Numbered from the stretch's first letter, positions 1-8,533 are shown. The stretch is 33,050 nucleotides of DNA from JANXUC01 sp043782485 (GCA_043782485.1 JAYWAL010000094.1:1-33050); one strand, 5' to 3'. A program made the numbers and translations. The notes: a model not told the origin generated them from the letters alone.

Positions 1-45
1 TTGGGGGCGAGGTGGCTCTCTGGGACTTTGTAGCTTGACTCTTAC

Positions 46-330
46 CGCTGGGGCTAAAGCTCTGCGCCGCCCAAAAGCGTAAAGCATCCCTCGGGGGCTG
101 AAAGCCCCCGATTTTTGTTGGACTCTGACGGCACGGCTAAAGCCGTGCCCTTTCAAAGCAAGAAGGTCTCACGCGCTCTCTGAAGCCCCAGATTTTATGC
201 GGCTTCGCGGCACCCTTCGGCTGCGCTCAGGGCAGGCTCCTGAAACCGTGCCCTTTCAAAGAGCGTGGTTGCCACGCACCAGTTAAGCCCATCACTTTTC
301 GAGCAGGATTCACCGGGCTGAAGCCCGGTG
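46..330 (+). repeat. Cluster of short intergenic hairpin repeats
   Basis: This gene-free stretch of about 380 bp at the window start holds three clear hairpins. The first is at 92-110 (8-bp G/C stem, loop GAA). The second is GGCACGGCTAAAGCCGTGCC at 130-149 (loop AA). The third is CACCGGGCTGAAGCCCGGTG at 311-330 (loop GA). Half-copies are also visible: a hybrid at 51-79 joins GGGCTAAAGC directly to the tail (ctgcgccgcccaaaagc) that normally follows the CAGCACTGAAGTGCTG hairpin, and others lie near 181-190 and 241-260. The order and spacing of the first two hairpins match 13857-13910. No coding region is supported here. Confidence 0.8.
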
Positions 331-383
331 CTACCGGATCGGGTGATGCAGAGAAAAGCAAGTTCTGTACCTCAACTTGGCCA

Positions 384-2327
384 CTACTTAGCCTCGAAGA
401 CGGTTTTGCCGCCTACTACTGTGCGTAGGACTTTGGTTTCGAGGAGTTTGGCTGGTAGTGCGCCGGTGATGTCGCGGTCGAGGACGATGAAATCGGCTAA
501 CATGCCTGGGGCTAGCTGGCCTTTTTCTTTTTCGGAAAATTCCGCGAAGGCTGAAGTCTGCGTATAGGCAGAGATGGCTTCGGTGATATCGATGCGTTGG
601 GCGGGGAAGTATTCTTTCTTGGCGTCTTCGCTGCGGCGCGTGATGGCGGCGTAGAGGCCGCGGAATGGGGAGATTGGCTCGACGGGGAAATCTGTTCCAA
701 AAGCTAGAGGGGTGCCATTCTTGAGGAATTCCTGCCAGGCATAGGAATGCTCGGCGCGCTTTTCGCCCAGGCGGGCTTGCGCCCACCCCATATCGGTGAG
801 GACATGGCTGGGTTGCATGGAGGCGATGATTTTCATTTCCTTGAAGCGGGCGAATTGAGCGGGGGCCAGGACCTGGGCATGCTCGATGCGGAGGCGAAAA
901 TCGGGTTTGGCTTTTGGGTCTGGCTTGGCGGCCTTCAAGGCTTCCGAGAACGCGTTGAGTGCCATTTCGACGCCACGGTCGCCGATGGCGTGGAAGCCGA
1001 TTTGGAAGCCCGCGAGGAGGCGTTCTTTGGTTAGCGCATTGAGCTTGTCTTGTTCGTAACGTGGAATCCCCGAGTTGCCGGGGTCGTCGCTGTAGGGCGC
1101 GAGCAGGGCGGCGGTGCGGGAGCCGAGTGAGCCGTCCATGAAGCCCTTGAGCATGCCGGTGTGGAGCAGATTGTCATCGTGGTTGTGGGCGGCGCGGTGG
1201 GCCTTGAGGATGTCGAGCGATTCCTCAAAGGGCAACCACTCGCTGATGCGCAGAGTGAGCTTGCCTTCTTTTTCCAGTTCTTCGTAGATGAGGAAATCGT
1301 CCCAGCCGGAATTGTCCTGGGCGGAAGTGACACCCGAGCGGGCGGCCTCTTCCAAAGCCAGTTCCACGGCTTTACGACGCCGCGCATGATCTGGTTTTGG
1401 AATTACGGCGCGGACGGCATCTTGCGCGGTCTCGCGGAGAATGCCGGAAGGCTCTCCGGTGATGAGGCGGTCGATTTTGCCGCCATTGGGGTCCTTGCTG
1501 GCCACGGTGATGCTGGCGAGCTGCAAGGCTCTGGTGTTGGCGACGGCGATGTGGCCATCGATGCGGACCATGTAGATGGGGTTTTTGGTGCTGATTTCAT
1601 CGAGGTCCCAGCGGGAGGGGAGTTCTTTGACAGGCCAGAGAGTGTGATCCCAGCCGCGGCCGACGATCCACTCGCCGGGTTGGACCTGCGCGGCTTTGTC
1701 GCTGATGCGTTGGCGGAACTGTTCCAGAGTTTTAACGCCTATGAGGTCTACTTCCAACTTTTGAAAGCCGCCGCTGCTTAGATGGGTGTGAGCGTCGTTG
1801 AAGCCGGGCATGACGAAGTGGCCGGCGAGGTCGATGACCTGGGTGGAGGGTCCTTTGTGCTTCATGAGGTCGGAGGATTTGCCGGTGGCGAGAATGCGGT
1901 CGCCTTTGACGGCGATGGCATCGACGCGGAGGATTTCATGGAAGGAGGAGGCGCCGGGGACGGCGGTGTAGGCGTTGGCGTGGGTGAAGATGGAGTCGGC
2001 GATGGGGGGAGGCGGGGTTTGGGCGAGGAGAGCGGAGGTGAGGAGGAAGGCGGGGGCTAAAGCCGCGGTTCTTAGGGGGCGGGTTATCGCAGCACTGAAG
2101 TGCAGCGCCGCCCAAAAGCGTGCTGCAGCGGCTAAAGCCGGCAACCCATAGGCTCGGGACGGCACGGCTGAAGCCGTGCCCTGATACGAAGCGTTTGTGG
2201 AACACGCTCCAGTGTGTTTCATTTCTGGGGAATCTATTTCTGGGAACTTCATTCCTGGGAGCTTGATTTCCGGAGAATTCATTTCTGGAAAAGTTATTTC
2301 TGGACAATTCATTTCTGGAGAATTCAT
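384..2327 (-). CDS. YtcJ-like metal-dependent amidohydrolase (amidohydrolase_3 family), probably secreted
   Basis: Probable zinc-dependent amidohydrolase; the substrate cannot be read from sequence. From the chosen start (647 aa), the first metal-binding motif DAHTHL has His at about residues 180 and 182. Later family motifs follow: GFMDGSLGSRTA, GFHAIGDRG, RIEHAQV and FGTDFPVEP. A hydrophobic segment (LAPAFLLTSALLAQ) just before the catalytic domain looks like a signal peptide. The start is uncertain. The ATG at 2327 overlaps the M20 stop codon as ATGA, giving translational coupling, and an in-frame GTG at 2405 is also open. About 90 residues before the catalytic domain are encoded by a 15-bp tandem repeat and hairpin repeats, so the native start may lie further in at a GTG or TTG codon, or may have been displaced by repeats. 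Family assignment is firm; the N-terminus is not. Confidence 0.85.
   Translation of the reverse strand: MNSPEMNCPEITFPEMNSPEIKLPGMKFPEIDSPEMKHTGACSTNASYQGTASAVPSRAYGLPALAAAARFWAALHFSAAITRPLRTAALAPAFLLTSALLAQTPPPPIADSIFTHANAYTAVPGASSFHEILRVDAIAVKGDRILATGKSSDLMKHKGPSTQVIDLAGHFVMPGFNDAHTHLSSGGFQKLEVDLIGVKTLEQFRQRISDKAAQVQPGEWIVGRGWDHTLWPVKELPSRWDLDEISTKNPIYMVRIDGHIAVANTRALQLASITVASKDPNGGKIDRLITGEPSGILRETAQDAVRAVIPKPDHARRRKAVELALEEAARSGVTSAQDNSGWDDFLIYEELEKEGKLTLRISEWLPFEESLDILKAHRAAHNHDDNLLHTGMLKGFMDGSLGSRTAALLAPYSDDPGNSGIPRYEQDKLNALTKERLLAGFQIGFHAIGDRGVEMALNAFSEALKAAKPDPKAKPDFRLRIEHAQVLAPAQFARFKEMKIIASMQPSHVLTDMGWAQARLGEKRAEHSYAWQEFLKNGTPLAFGTDFPVEPISPFRGLYAAITRRSEDAKKEYFPAQRIDITEAISAYTQTSAFAEFSEKEKGQLAPGMLADFIVLDRDITGALPAKLLETKVLRTVVGGKTVFEAK
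2052..2192 (+). repeat. Hairpin repeats inside the 5' part of the amidohydrolase gene
   Basis: Four repeat modules lie in a row: gggggctaaagccg (2053-2066), the CAGCACTGAAGTGCAG hairpin with its usual tail cgccgcccaaaagc (about 2083-2119), CGGCTAAAGCCG (2129-2140), and GGCACGGCTGAAGCCGTGCC (2161-2180) followed by ctgatacgaa. The same modules are intergenic elsewhere in the window. Here they are translated as part of the amidohydrolase N-terminal extension if translation starts at 2327. Confidence 0.8.
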
Positions 2328-2337
2328 TCCTGGACCC
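2221..2337 (+). repeat. 15-bp tandem repeat, seven full copies plus one partial
   Basis: The unit is close to ATTTCTGGAGAATTC. Seven full units run in exact 15-bp register from 2221 to 2325, followed by ATTCCTGGACCC. Because the period is divisible by three, the minus strand reads as a pentapeptide repeat of the type P-E-M-N-S within the amidohydrolase frame. The last unit overlaps the stop codon of the M20 peptidase gene (2324-2326). Confidence 0.92.
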
Positions 2338-3586
2338 CCGAGAGTGCGAGCACCGACAGCAGAATTCTGCGCAGGCCCAGGTCGCGGCCTGTGCAGTCGA
2401 ACCACTCCTGGAGCGTATGAGCGCCGCCGCCGCGGCCGCCGCCACCCAGGGCCACGGCTTCCCGTCCCAGCGACAGAGGGATGTTGGCGTCGGTGGAGGC
2501 GCGCTGGACCTGAGCGGAGTTTTTGAGATGGTGATCGACTTCGCGGACGACGCGGAGAATGCGGGCGTCGGGGGGCAGCTCACCCGAGGGGCGGTCGCCG
2601 ATCAGGACGAAGTCGGCGGTGAGGGCGGAGTGCCGCGCCGCGGGCCGCTGGGATTCGCGTTCCGTATCCAGGCTTTGATCCATGGCCAGACGCAAGGTAC
2701 GCTCCAGGCGCTCGATCTCAATCATGGAAGTGGAACGGATATCCACGCGCATGGTGGCGGATTCAGGAATGGAATTGACGGAGGTGCCGCCGTGGATGAC
2801 GCCGACGTTGACGGAAGTCTTTGGGCTTTGTGGAACGTTGGCGCGGCTGAAGGTTTCGATGGCGCGGGCGAGGATGACGATGGGATTGGGGATGCCGTAG
2901 TCCGACCAGGAATGGCCGCCGGGGCCGCGGACGATGACTTCAAAGCGGCGGCTGCCGAGGGCTTCGGCGACGATGACATCGGTGCCAGCGCCATCGAGGA
3001 TGAGATTGCAGGCGATGGAATCGAGCCAATGGGGCTGGGCGAAAATGTGGCGCATGCCGCGCAGGTCGCCTTCGCCCTCCTCGCCGACGTTGCCGAGGAA
3101 AAGCAGGGGAGCGTGGGGATGGATGGGGGTGGCCTGCAAGGCTCCGGCGATGGCGAGCATGGCGATGACGCCTGCTCCATTATCGGAAACGCCGGGACCG
3201 AGGAGTTTGCTGCCCTCCTGCTGGATCTGGAGCGGGGTGCCGGTGGGGAAGACGGTGTCAATGTGGGCGCTGATGGCGACGTAAGGGCCGGAGTGGCCGG
3301 GGTGGACGCCGAGGACGTTGCCGACTTCATCGAGGCGGACCTGGTCGAGACCGAGGTCGCGGAATTTTTGGGCGAGCCAGCGGCCGCGGGCTGCTTCGCC
3401 GAATGGCGGGGCGGGAATGCGGGCGAGTTCCAGTTGCCATTGCGCGAGCTGCGGCTCGGCGGTGCGCAGCCAATCACAGGCCTGGCGAACCTCTGGCAGG
3501 GCGGCAAGATGAGTTACCTCTTGCGCGGGAGGGGTGCGAATTTCGGTAGGAACCCTGGGAACGGACGGCATCCTGTGTGAGGCCAT
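2324..3586 (-). CDS. M20 family metallopeptidase
   Basis: Two-zinc amino- or dipeptidase of the M20/M25/M40 family, 420 aa; probably cleaves small peptides or acyl-amino acids. Visible motifs: SAHIDTV with the first metal ligand His108 and catalytic-type Asp110; GVSDNGAG with the bridging Asp near 135; NVGEEGEGD with the general-base Glu-Glu pair; GPGGHSWSD in the lid or dimerisation domain; STDANIPLSLG; and AHTLQEW near the C-terminus with the last His ligand. No clear signal peptide, so probably cytoplasmic. The ATG at 3586 is preceded by no obvious Shine-Dalgarno; Met6 (3571) is an alternative. The stop overlaps the possible amidohydrolase ATG (ATGA), suggesting a two-gene operon. Confidence 0.9.
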   Translation of the reverse strand: MASHRMPSVPRVPTEIRTPPAQEVTHLAALPEVRQACDWLRTAEPQLAQWQLELARIPAPPFGEAARGRWLAQKFRDLGLDQVRLDEVGNVLGVHPGHSGPYVAISAHIDTVFPTGTPLQIQQEGSKLLGPGVSDNGAGVIAMLAIAGALQATPIHPHAPLLFLGNVGEEGEGDLRGMRHIFAQPHWLDSIACNLILDGAGTDVIVAEALGSRRFEVIVRGPGGHSWSDYGIPNPIVILARAIETFSRANVPQSPKTSVNVGVIHGGTSVNSIPESATMRVDIRSTSMIEIERLERTLRLAMDQSLDTERESQRPAARHSALTADFVLIGDRPSGELPPDARILRVVREVDHHLKNSAQVQRASTDANIPLSLGREAVALGGGGRGGGAHTLQEWFDCTGRDLGLRRILLSVLALSGVQE

Positions 3587-3659
3587 CTTACAACAGGGTG
3601 GGCCGGGGTTTGTGGCGTGGGAGCGCGGGAGTTAATGGCATGTGGGTGGGGTACGGGTT

Positions 3660-4157
3660 CTACATTTCGTCGTCGGAGCTCGATTCGCCGAGGGTGAAGC
3701 CGCCGATGTCTTCGCTGAACTCGAGCAGGTGCTGGTACTGCTCGTACCATTCGGTGGAAGCCTCGTAGAGAAACATGCTGCCCTGGTAGGCCCAGCCGAG
3801 CTGGATGAAGCCAACTTTGCCGACATGGAGACGGAGCCAGCGGGCATCTTCGGCGTCGTCGTCGGCGTGGTCGTCGTTTTCGGGGATGCTTTTGCCGGCG
3901 AAGTGGGCGTCGGCCAGGTGCTGGACGAGTTCGTCGAGGTCGGAGCGTTCGAGGACGGAGGCGTGCATGGTGAGGAAAGGAGCGCCGGAGTGCTTGGCTA
4001 GCTCGACGAAATCCTTCCATCCGTCGGAGTGGTCGGGGCTGTGCCACATGATGGCCTGGATTTCGTCCTCGGAGGCAAAGCCGTGGAAGCGGCGCATGCC
4101 GTGGCCTTCGATGAAGGCGATCATGTCGTCTTTGAGGATGGAAAGGTCGTCAACCAT
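3660..4157 (-). CDS. Hypothetical protein, 165 aa
   Basis: I do not recognise the family. The frame is open upstream to a TTG at 4277, but the first 40 codons overlap the opposite-strand leader of the DUF507 gene. The ATG at 4157 (MVDDLSILKDDMIAFIEGHG) gives a better protein-like start. The product is acidic and rich in aromatic residues (HGFASEDEIQAIMWHSPDHS, WLRLHVGKVGFIQLGWAY), with an Asp/Glu-rich insert (ENDDHADDDAED) and an acidic tail (ESSSDDEM). There is no signal peptide or membrane segment. It is transcribed divergently from the DUF507 pair with about 106 bp between starts. It could be a small soluble adaptor, but nothing identifies a reaction. Confidence 0.7.
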   Translation of the reverse strand: MVDDLSILKDDMIAFIEGHGMRRFHGFASEDEIQAIMWHSPDHSDGWKDFVELAKHSGAPFLTMHASVLERSDLDELVQHLADAHFAGKSIPENDDHADDDAEDARWLRLHVGKVGFIQLGWAYQGSMFLYEASTEWYEQYQHLLEFSEDIGGFTLGESSSDDEM

Positions 4158-4263
4158 GGGAGAAACTCTGAGCAGGATTGTAAGGGTTTCGCCGGGGGAG
4201 CGCCAGAGGGTGGCGAAGTGTGTGTTAACATTGAGTGTTTGTTCCGCACTCTTAGCGATTCTT

Positions 4264-4542
4264 ATGCTGGTTTCCAAAGACTTTGTGGCCTATATGGCCC
4301 GCGAGATTGTAAAGAAACTGATTGCCGCCCAGGTGATTGAAGCCAAGGAGCTGCCGGTGGTCACGGAGCGGGTGAACCATGCGCTGCTGGAGGAATTGAG
4401 CCTGGAAGACCGGATCAATGACGAAGTGCGGATTATTCTGGAGACGTATTCGGATGAAATGCGGAATTCCGGGGCGGATTACCAGGAAATGTTTCGCAAG
4501 GTGAAGAACGAGTTGGTGAAGAAATATAAGGCCGTCTTATGA
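4264..4542 (+). CDS. DUF507 family protein, first of a tandem pair
   Basis: A 92-aa mostly helical, highly charged protein resembling the DUF507 family, whose biochemical role is unknown. The open frame extends far upstream, but that part is antisense to the preceding gene. The ATG at 4264 (MLVSKDFVAYMAREIVKKL) aligns with the start pattern of its neighbour (MRISRDKAGMMAKGVMEVL). The pattern of alternating Lys/Glu with Leu/Ile suggests helix pairs. The stop overlaps the next start (ATGA, 4539-4542), so the two are probably made in equal amounts and may form a heteromer. Confidence 0.8.
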   Translation: MLVSKDFVAYMAREIVKKLIAAQVIEAKELPVVTERVNHALLEELSLEDRINDEVRIILETYSDEMRNSGADYQEMFRKVKNELVKKYKAVL

Positions 4543-4808
4543 GAATCAGCCGGGACAAAGCGGGCATGATGGCCAAGGGCGTCATGGAAGTGCTGAAGCA
4601 GCTGGAGCAGGTGGAGTTTGTGGAAGACCCGAACACCATCAAGCAGGAGACGCGGAAGATTATTGAGGCTCTGCTGCTGCATGACGTGCGGCTGGATCAG
4701 GCGGCGAAGATGAAGATTGAAAGCCAGAAGAAGACCATTCTGGAGGGCAGCCAGGAATGGGAAATCCTGTACCGCAAGTACTACAACGAGGAAGTGAAGA
4801 AGCTGTAG
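4539..4808 (+). CDS. DUF507 family protein, second of a tandem pair
   Basis: An 89-aa homologue of the preceding gene with the same helical, charged character (KQETRKIIEALLLHDVRLDQ, MKIESQKKTILEGSQEWEIL). It starts at the ATG at 4539, which overlaps the upstream stop by four bases. There is no signal peptide, so it is cytoplasmic. The function of DUF507 is unknown. Its stop codon (4806-4808) is directly followed by the stop codon of the convergent M13 gene (4809-4811), so there is no room for a separate terminator. Confidence 0.85.
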   Translation: MRISRDKAGMMAKGVMEVLKQLEQVEFVEDPNTIKQETRKIIEALLLHDVRLDQAAKMKIESQKKTILEGSQEWEILYRKYYNEEVKKL

Positions 4809-6848
4809 TTACCAGACTTCGCAGCGGTCTTCTCCTGGCACTTCAGCCCGCACCATAGCCGCGCCCGCCTTGCAGGAAAAAGCTTTTTGGAACTCCGGCA
4901 GGTTGGAGAGCGGGCCGTTCACGCGGAATTTTCCGATGGGATGTGGGTCGCTTTGCACCATGACGCGTTGGGTCTCGATGCGGACGGCGTCTCCGCGGAA
5001 TTGGCCCCAGGCGATGAAGAATTGCTGCTCGGGAGTGAGGCCATCGACGTTGGCGGGGCGGGGTTTGCCTTCCAATGATTTTTGAAACGCCTTGTAGGCG
5101 AGCTTGGCGCCGCCGAGGTCGCCGATGCTTTCGCCTAAGACCAGCTTGCCGTTGTGGTGGACGCCGGGTTCGATGAAGTAGCCGTCGAATTGTTTGGCCA
5201 CGCAGGCGCCGCGTTCGTTGAATTTTTTCAGGTCGTCGTCGGTCCACCAGTTATTGAGGGCACCTTTTTCGTCGAAGCGCGCGCCTTCGTCGTCGAAGCC
5301 GTGGCTGATTTCGTGGCCGATGACGACGCCGATGGCGCCGTAGTTTCTGGCGTCGGAGGCACGGACGTCAAAGGCCGGGGGCACGAGGATTCCGGCGGGG
5401 AACACAATTTCATTGAGCAGCGGCGTGTAGTAGGCGTTGGAGGTGGGCGGGGTCATGCCCCAGCGCCCGCGGTCCACCGGCTTTCCAATCGTGGAACGAT
5501 CGTCTTGTATGTTGAAGCGGCGTCCGGTCAGGACATTGGCCCAGTAGTCCTCGCGGTTGAGGGCAATGTGGCTGTAGTCTTTCCATTTGTCGGGATAGCC
5601 GACCTTGACGTTGAAGGTGGCGAGTTTGGCGAGAGCTCGCTGCTTGGTCTGGTCGCCCATCCAGGGCAGGCTGAGAATGTCATCGTGCATCGCGGCCAGG
5701 ATGTTCTGGATGAGTTCCTTCATGCGGGCTTTGGCTTCGGGCGGGAAGTGGCGATCGACGTATTCCTTGCCCAGGGCTTCGCCAAAGAGCTCGTCGGTGG
5801 ATTCGGCGCAGCGTTTCCAGCGCGGCTTCATTTCTGTGGCGCCGTTGAGGAATTTGCCGTTGAAGGCGAAGCTTTCCTCGGCGAAGTTCGAAGAAAGATT
5901 CGGGGCGGCGGAACTGAGCAGCTGCCACTTCAGGTAAGTCTTCCAGTCGGTTAGCGGGGCGGTATCCATCAGGCGGTCAACTTCCGCCAGATACTTGGGT
6001 TCCTGGACGTTGAGGGCGACATCGTGGGAGAGCTGGAGATGGTCGTAGTAGTTGCTCCAGCGAATGTGCGGAGCCAGGGTGTCGAGCTGAGCGAAAGTGG
6101 TTTTGTGGTCGATATTGGTGGGGTCGCGCATGGCGGCTGGTTCCAGAGACGCCTGGGCCAGATGTGTTTCCATCTCGAGAATCGTCTTGGCGGCCGAGGA
6201 TGCTGTGGGCTGGTCCGCGCCAGTGAGCTGGAACATTTTGGTCACGTGTTCCAGAAATTTGGCGCGGGCTTCGAGAAAGCGGGCTTCGGAGCCGAGATAA
6301 TATTCGCGCTCGGGCAGACTGAGGCCATTGGCGGAGATGTCCGCGAGAATCATGGTCGGCTCGTGCGGATTCTGTGAGCCGGTGAGGGCAAACGGCACAG
6401 CGATGCCAATGTCATGCATACGGGCCATGGTCTTCTGCAAGTCGGCGGTATTTTTGGCGGCATCAATCTCAGCCAGCAGCGCGGCAATGGGCTTCATGCC
6501 AGCGGCGTTGATTTTGGTTTCGTCGGTGCAGGACCCGTAGTAGTCGCCGATCAAGCGCGCGGTGCTGCCGGGAGCGGCGGATTTATTTTGTGAGGCTTCG
6601 TCGAGGATGACCTTGATGTCGTCCTTAATGGTTTCGCCGGAACGCCAGCGACGGCTCCAGCGCACCATGGATGCGGGGATGGGATTCTGGGCGCGCCAGT
6701 TGCCGTTGGCGTACTCGAAGAAATCGGTGCAGGGGTCGATGGCGGGGTTCATGTCGGTGAGCTCGACGCCTTTGGGGGCGGAGACGGCGTCTTCGGCCGA
6801 AGCGAGCGTTGCGGCTACCAGGAAGAAGAGTAAGAACCGAATTCGCAT
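4809..6848 (-). CDS. M13 family zinc metallopeptidase (neprilysin/PepO-like), secreted
   Basis: 679-aa zinc endopeptidase expected to cut oligopeptides outside the cytoplasm. The N-terminus (MRIRFLLFFLVAATLASA) is a classical signal peptide. The zinc site is HEISH at 512-516, with the third ligand Glu573 and partner Asp577 in GESIGD. The substrate-binding NAYY motif occurs in NAYYTPLLNEIVFPAGIL, and the C-terminus ends CEVW, as M13 enzymes end in C-x-x-W. Length is typical of the family. Start ATG at 6848 has gagg about 7 nt upstream. It converges on the DUF507 pair with zero spacing. Confidence 0.95.
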   Translation of the reverse strand: MRIRFLLFFLVAATLASAEDAVSAPKGVELTDMNPAIDPCTDFFEYANGNWRAQNPIPASMVRWSRRWRSGETIKDDIKVILDEASQNKSAAPGSTARLIGDYYGSCTDETKINAAGMKPIAALLAEIDAAKNTADLQKTMARMHDIGIAVPFALTGSQNPHEPTMILADISANGLSLPEREYYLGSEARFLEARAKFLEHVTKMFQLTGADQPTASSAAKTILEMETHLAQASLEPAAMRDPTNIDHKTTFAQLDTLAPHIRWSNYYDHLQLSHDVALNVQEPKYLAEVDRLMDTAPLTDWKTYLKWQLLSSAAPNLSSNFAEESFAFNGKFLNGATEMKPRWKRCAESTDELFGEALGKEYVDRHFPPEAKARMKELIQNILAAMHDDILSLPWMGDQTKQRALAKLATFNVKVGYPDKWKDYSHIALNREDYWANVLTGRRFNIQDDRSTIGKPVDRGRWGMTPPTSNAYYTPLLNEIVFPAGILVPPAFDVRASDARNYGAIGVVIGHEISHGFDDEGARFDEKGALNNWWTDDDLKKFNERGACVAKQFDGYFIEPGVHHNGKLVLGESIGDLGGAKLAYKAFQKSLEGKPRPANVDGLTPEQQFFIAWGQFRGDAVRIETQRVMVQSDPHPIGKFRVNGPLSNLPEFQKAFSCKAGAAMVRAEVPGEDRCEVW

Positions 6849-7025
6849 AGAGAACCTCGAGAGTTCGCAAAAAACTTGGGTGTGGCTGTAGCAGTGCCAC
6901 AGAGGAACGATACACGCTCACCCTGTATTCTGGCCAACTGCAGTGCGATGATGGAGGCGTTGATTGGGTAGAGTTTGTTGCATCAATCGATAGCGGGTGG
7001 AAGCGATGACATCCTTGCCGCAGCG

Positions 7026-7290
7026 GCTGCTGAAAAAGTGATCCTTACCAGATCAACCCCTTACGGCAGGGGCTAAAGCCCATTCCTTGCAAAGGAGTTA
7101 TCGCAGCACTGAAGTGCTGCGCCGCCCAAAAGCTGAGGCTGGAGCGGCTTTTCCAGCGCCTGAAGTGGCTGCTGAAAAAGTCAGGGTTACCAGATCAACC
7201 CTTTCCTGCTGGGGCTAGAGCCCTATATTTTTACAAGGGAGTTAACGCAGCACTGAAGTGCTGCGCCGCCCAAAAGCTGGCGCTAGAGCG
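7026..7290 (+). repeat. Two tandem copies (period 142 bp) of a two-hairpin repeat element
   Basis: The 474-bp gap between the M13 and acyltransferase genes is mostly this repeat. Copy 1 begins gctgctgaaaaag at 7026 and copy 2 at 7168. Each copy has the block ttaccagatcaaccc, a GGGCT-RR-AGCCC hairpin (7070-7081 with loop AA; 7212-7223 with loop AG), a short spacer ending in aagg(g)agtta, the hairpin CAGCACTGAAGTGCTG (7104-7119; 7248-7263), and the tail cgccgcccaaaagct. A near-identical double copy lies at 12166-12430. Nothing else was recognised in 6849-7025 apart from the M13 leader. Confidence 0.88.
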
Positions 7291-7322
7291 AGTAGCCCAA
7301 GAGTTCCAGGCTCCGGCCAAAA

Positions 7323-8498
7323 CTACGAAACCTGGGGCGCAGTCGGCAGGGGGCGGTTTAAAAACGGACGCTCGCAAAAATACCAGAAGCCGGTCGCCAC
7401 GGCGCACATCACGGCGATTCTCACAATGAAACCAGCGTTCTGGGGCAGACCCCAATGAATGAGCCTGGAGGCAACCATCTGGGAAGAGCGAAGGTTGCTC
7501 TGATGGGTTAGGTACAGGCTGTACGAGATCAAACCGAAACCACGCAACAGAGAACCCAGTGAGCTGGCCTGGAACCTTGCATCCAGTCTGCGCAGGGAAA
7601 CCAGCACGAGCGCAAATGATGCGGTCACGATCCACTCGAAATAGACAGAACGCCCTCCCTGCGGCACCGCGGAACTGCGGTAAAGCGAGAAGAGCAAAAG
7701 GAGAACAAGAGCAACATCCGTGGCGATTCGACAGCGCGATGTGGTCATCTTGCAAAGCCGGTAGAAGACCAGGGCACCCAGCGCAAAGGCGATCCAATAT
7801 TCGAGGAAAAATCCGTAGGATCGCGAAGGAAAGTACAGATTCCAGACAAACGCAGGAATCATGAGCAGGAGGATGCCCGGCAGCATGCTTTTCTTGAGGG
7901 CAATGGCGCCAAACAAAAGCAACCCCATCACAATATAGAACTGCTCTTCATAATTCAGAGACCAGAACCCTGCGACAAACAACGTGGGATTCTGAAACGC
8001 ATACGAGGTAGGATGAGCCATCGAGGAGAGCCATTGCGTCAGGGTTAGGTTCTGAATCCAGGCAACGGCGGAGGTGGAAAGCTGGTCTCCGAGGCCCTCG
8101 CGCATCTTTACCAGCCGCGTGATGGTGAAAAAACACAGGGCGAAGAAGTAGGGGGGATAGATACGGCGAACCCGCCTCCACATGTAGCCCGCAGGCCCAA
8201 TATGGTTGCGGCGGCAGGAATCCGTGGCCGCGGCGATGCAGTACCCGGAAATCACAAAGAAGACCATCACGCAGCTATGGCCTAGATCCAGCCCGGCGTT
8301 ATATCCGAGATGGTCCACCACAACCCCGAGAGAAGCTAGTCCGCGCCAAGCGTCCACCATGGAGTAACGCGGTCCCCACGATGGGACGGCGCCAACAGTT
8401 GTGCCGGAAGCGTTTTTCAGAACAGTGGTCAAAATCGATTCCTCATGGCTGGTGGACTTCGACTCCCCTTGTTGGGCGCAGGCATCCGCCGACTCCAT
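7323..8498 (-). CDS. Acyltransferase family 3 membrane protein (OafA-like)
   Basis: 391-aa multi-pass inner-membrane protein of the acyltransferase-3 family, which O-acylates sugars of surface polysaccharides, lipids or glycosides. After a polar 45-residue N-terminus, the family start motif YSMVDAWRGLASLGVVVDHL carries the conserved Arg and His. VMVFFVISGYCIAAA follows, then roughly ten hydrophobic helices. Start choice is open: the ATG at 8498 lacks a Shine-Dalgarno, while a TTG at 8432 has GAGGAA six bases upstream. It is divergent from the aldo/keto reductase with only 35 bp between ATGs. The context suggests modification of a glycan or glycoside, but no substrate can be named. Confidence 0.88.
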   Translation of the reverse strand: MESADACAQQGESKSTSHEESILTTVLKNASGTTVGAVPSWGPRYSMVDAWRGLASLGVVVDHLGYNAGLDLGHSCVMVFFVISGYCIAAATDSCRRNHIGPAGYMWRRVRRIYPPYFFALCFFTITRLVKMREGLGDQLSTSAVAWIQNLTLTQWLSSMAHPTSYAFQNPTLFVAGFWSLNYEEQFYIVMGLLLFGAIALKKSMLPGILLLMIPAFVWNLYFPSRSYGFFLEYWIAFALGALVFYRLCKMTTSRCRIATDVALVLLLLFSLYRSSAVPQGGRSVYFEWIVTASFALVLVSLRRLDARFQASSLGSLLRGFGLISYSLYLTHQSNLRSSQMVASRLIHWGLPQNAGFIVRIAVMCAVATGFWYFCERPFLNRPLPTAPQVS

Positions 8499-8533
8499 TT
8501 ACGCTACACTGAAGTGCTAAATCTGCCCAGCGC

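Noticed and set aside
2221..2337. Possible CRISPR-like array
   Set aside because: The 15-bp units are contiguous with no spacers, so this is a minisatellite.
2417..3580. 387-codon open frame on the plus strand opposite the M20 peptidase
   Set aside because: Its translation is Gly/Asp/Ala-rich without motifs, while the minus strand has all M20 signatures; it is a GC-rich antisense shadow.
3805..4263. Long N-terminal extension of the first DUF507 protein
   Set aside because: This part is antisense to the neighbouring gene and Ser/Arg-rich; the family-like sequence begins at 4264.
7070..7263. Hairpins read as intrinsic terminators of the acyltransferase or M13 genes
   Set aside because: Stems are not followed by a T-tract on either strand, and the same sequence recurs in upstream regions and inside a gene.
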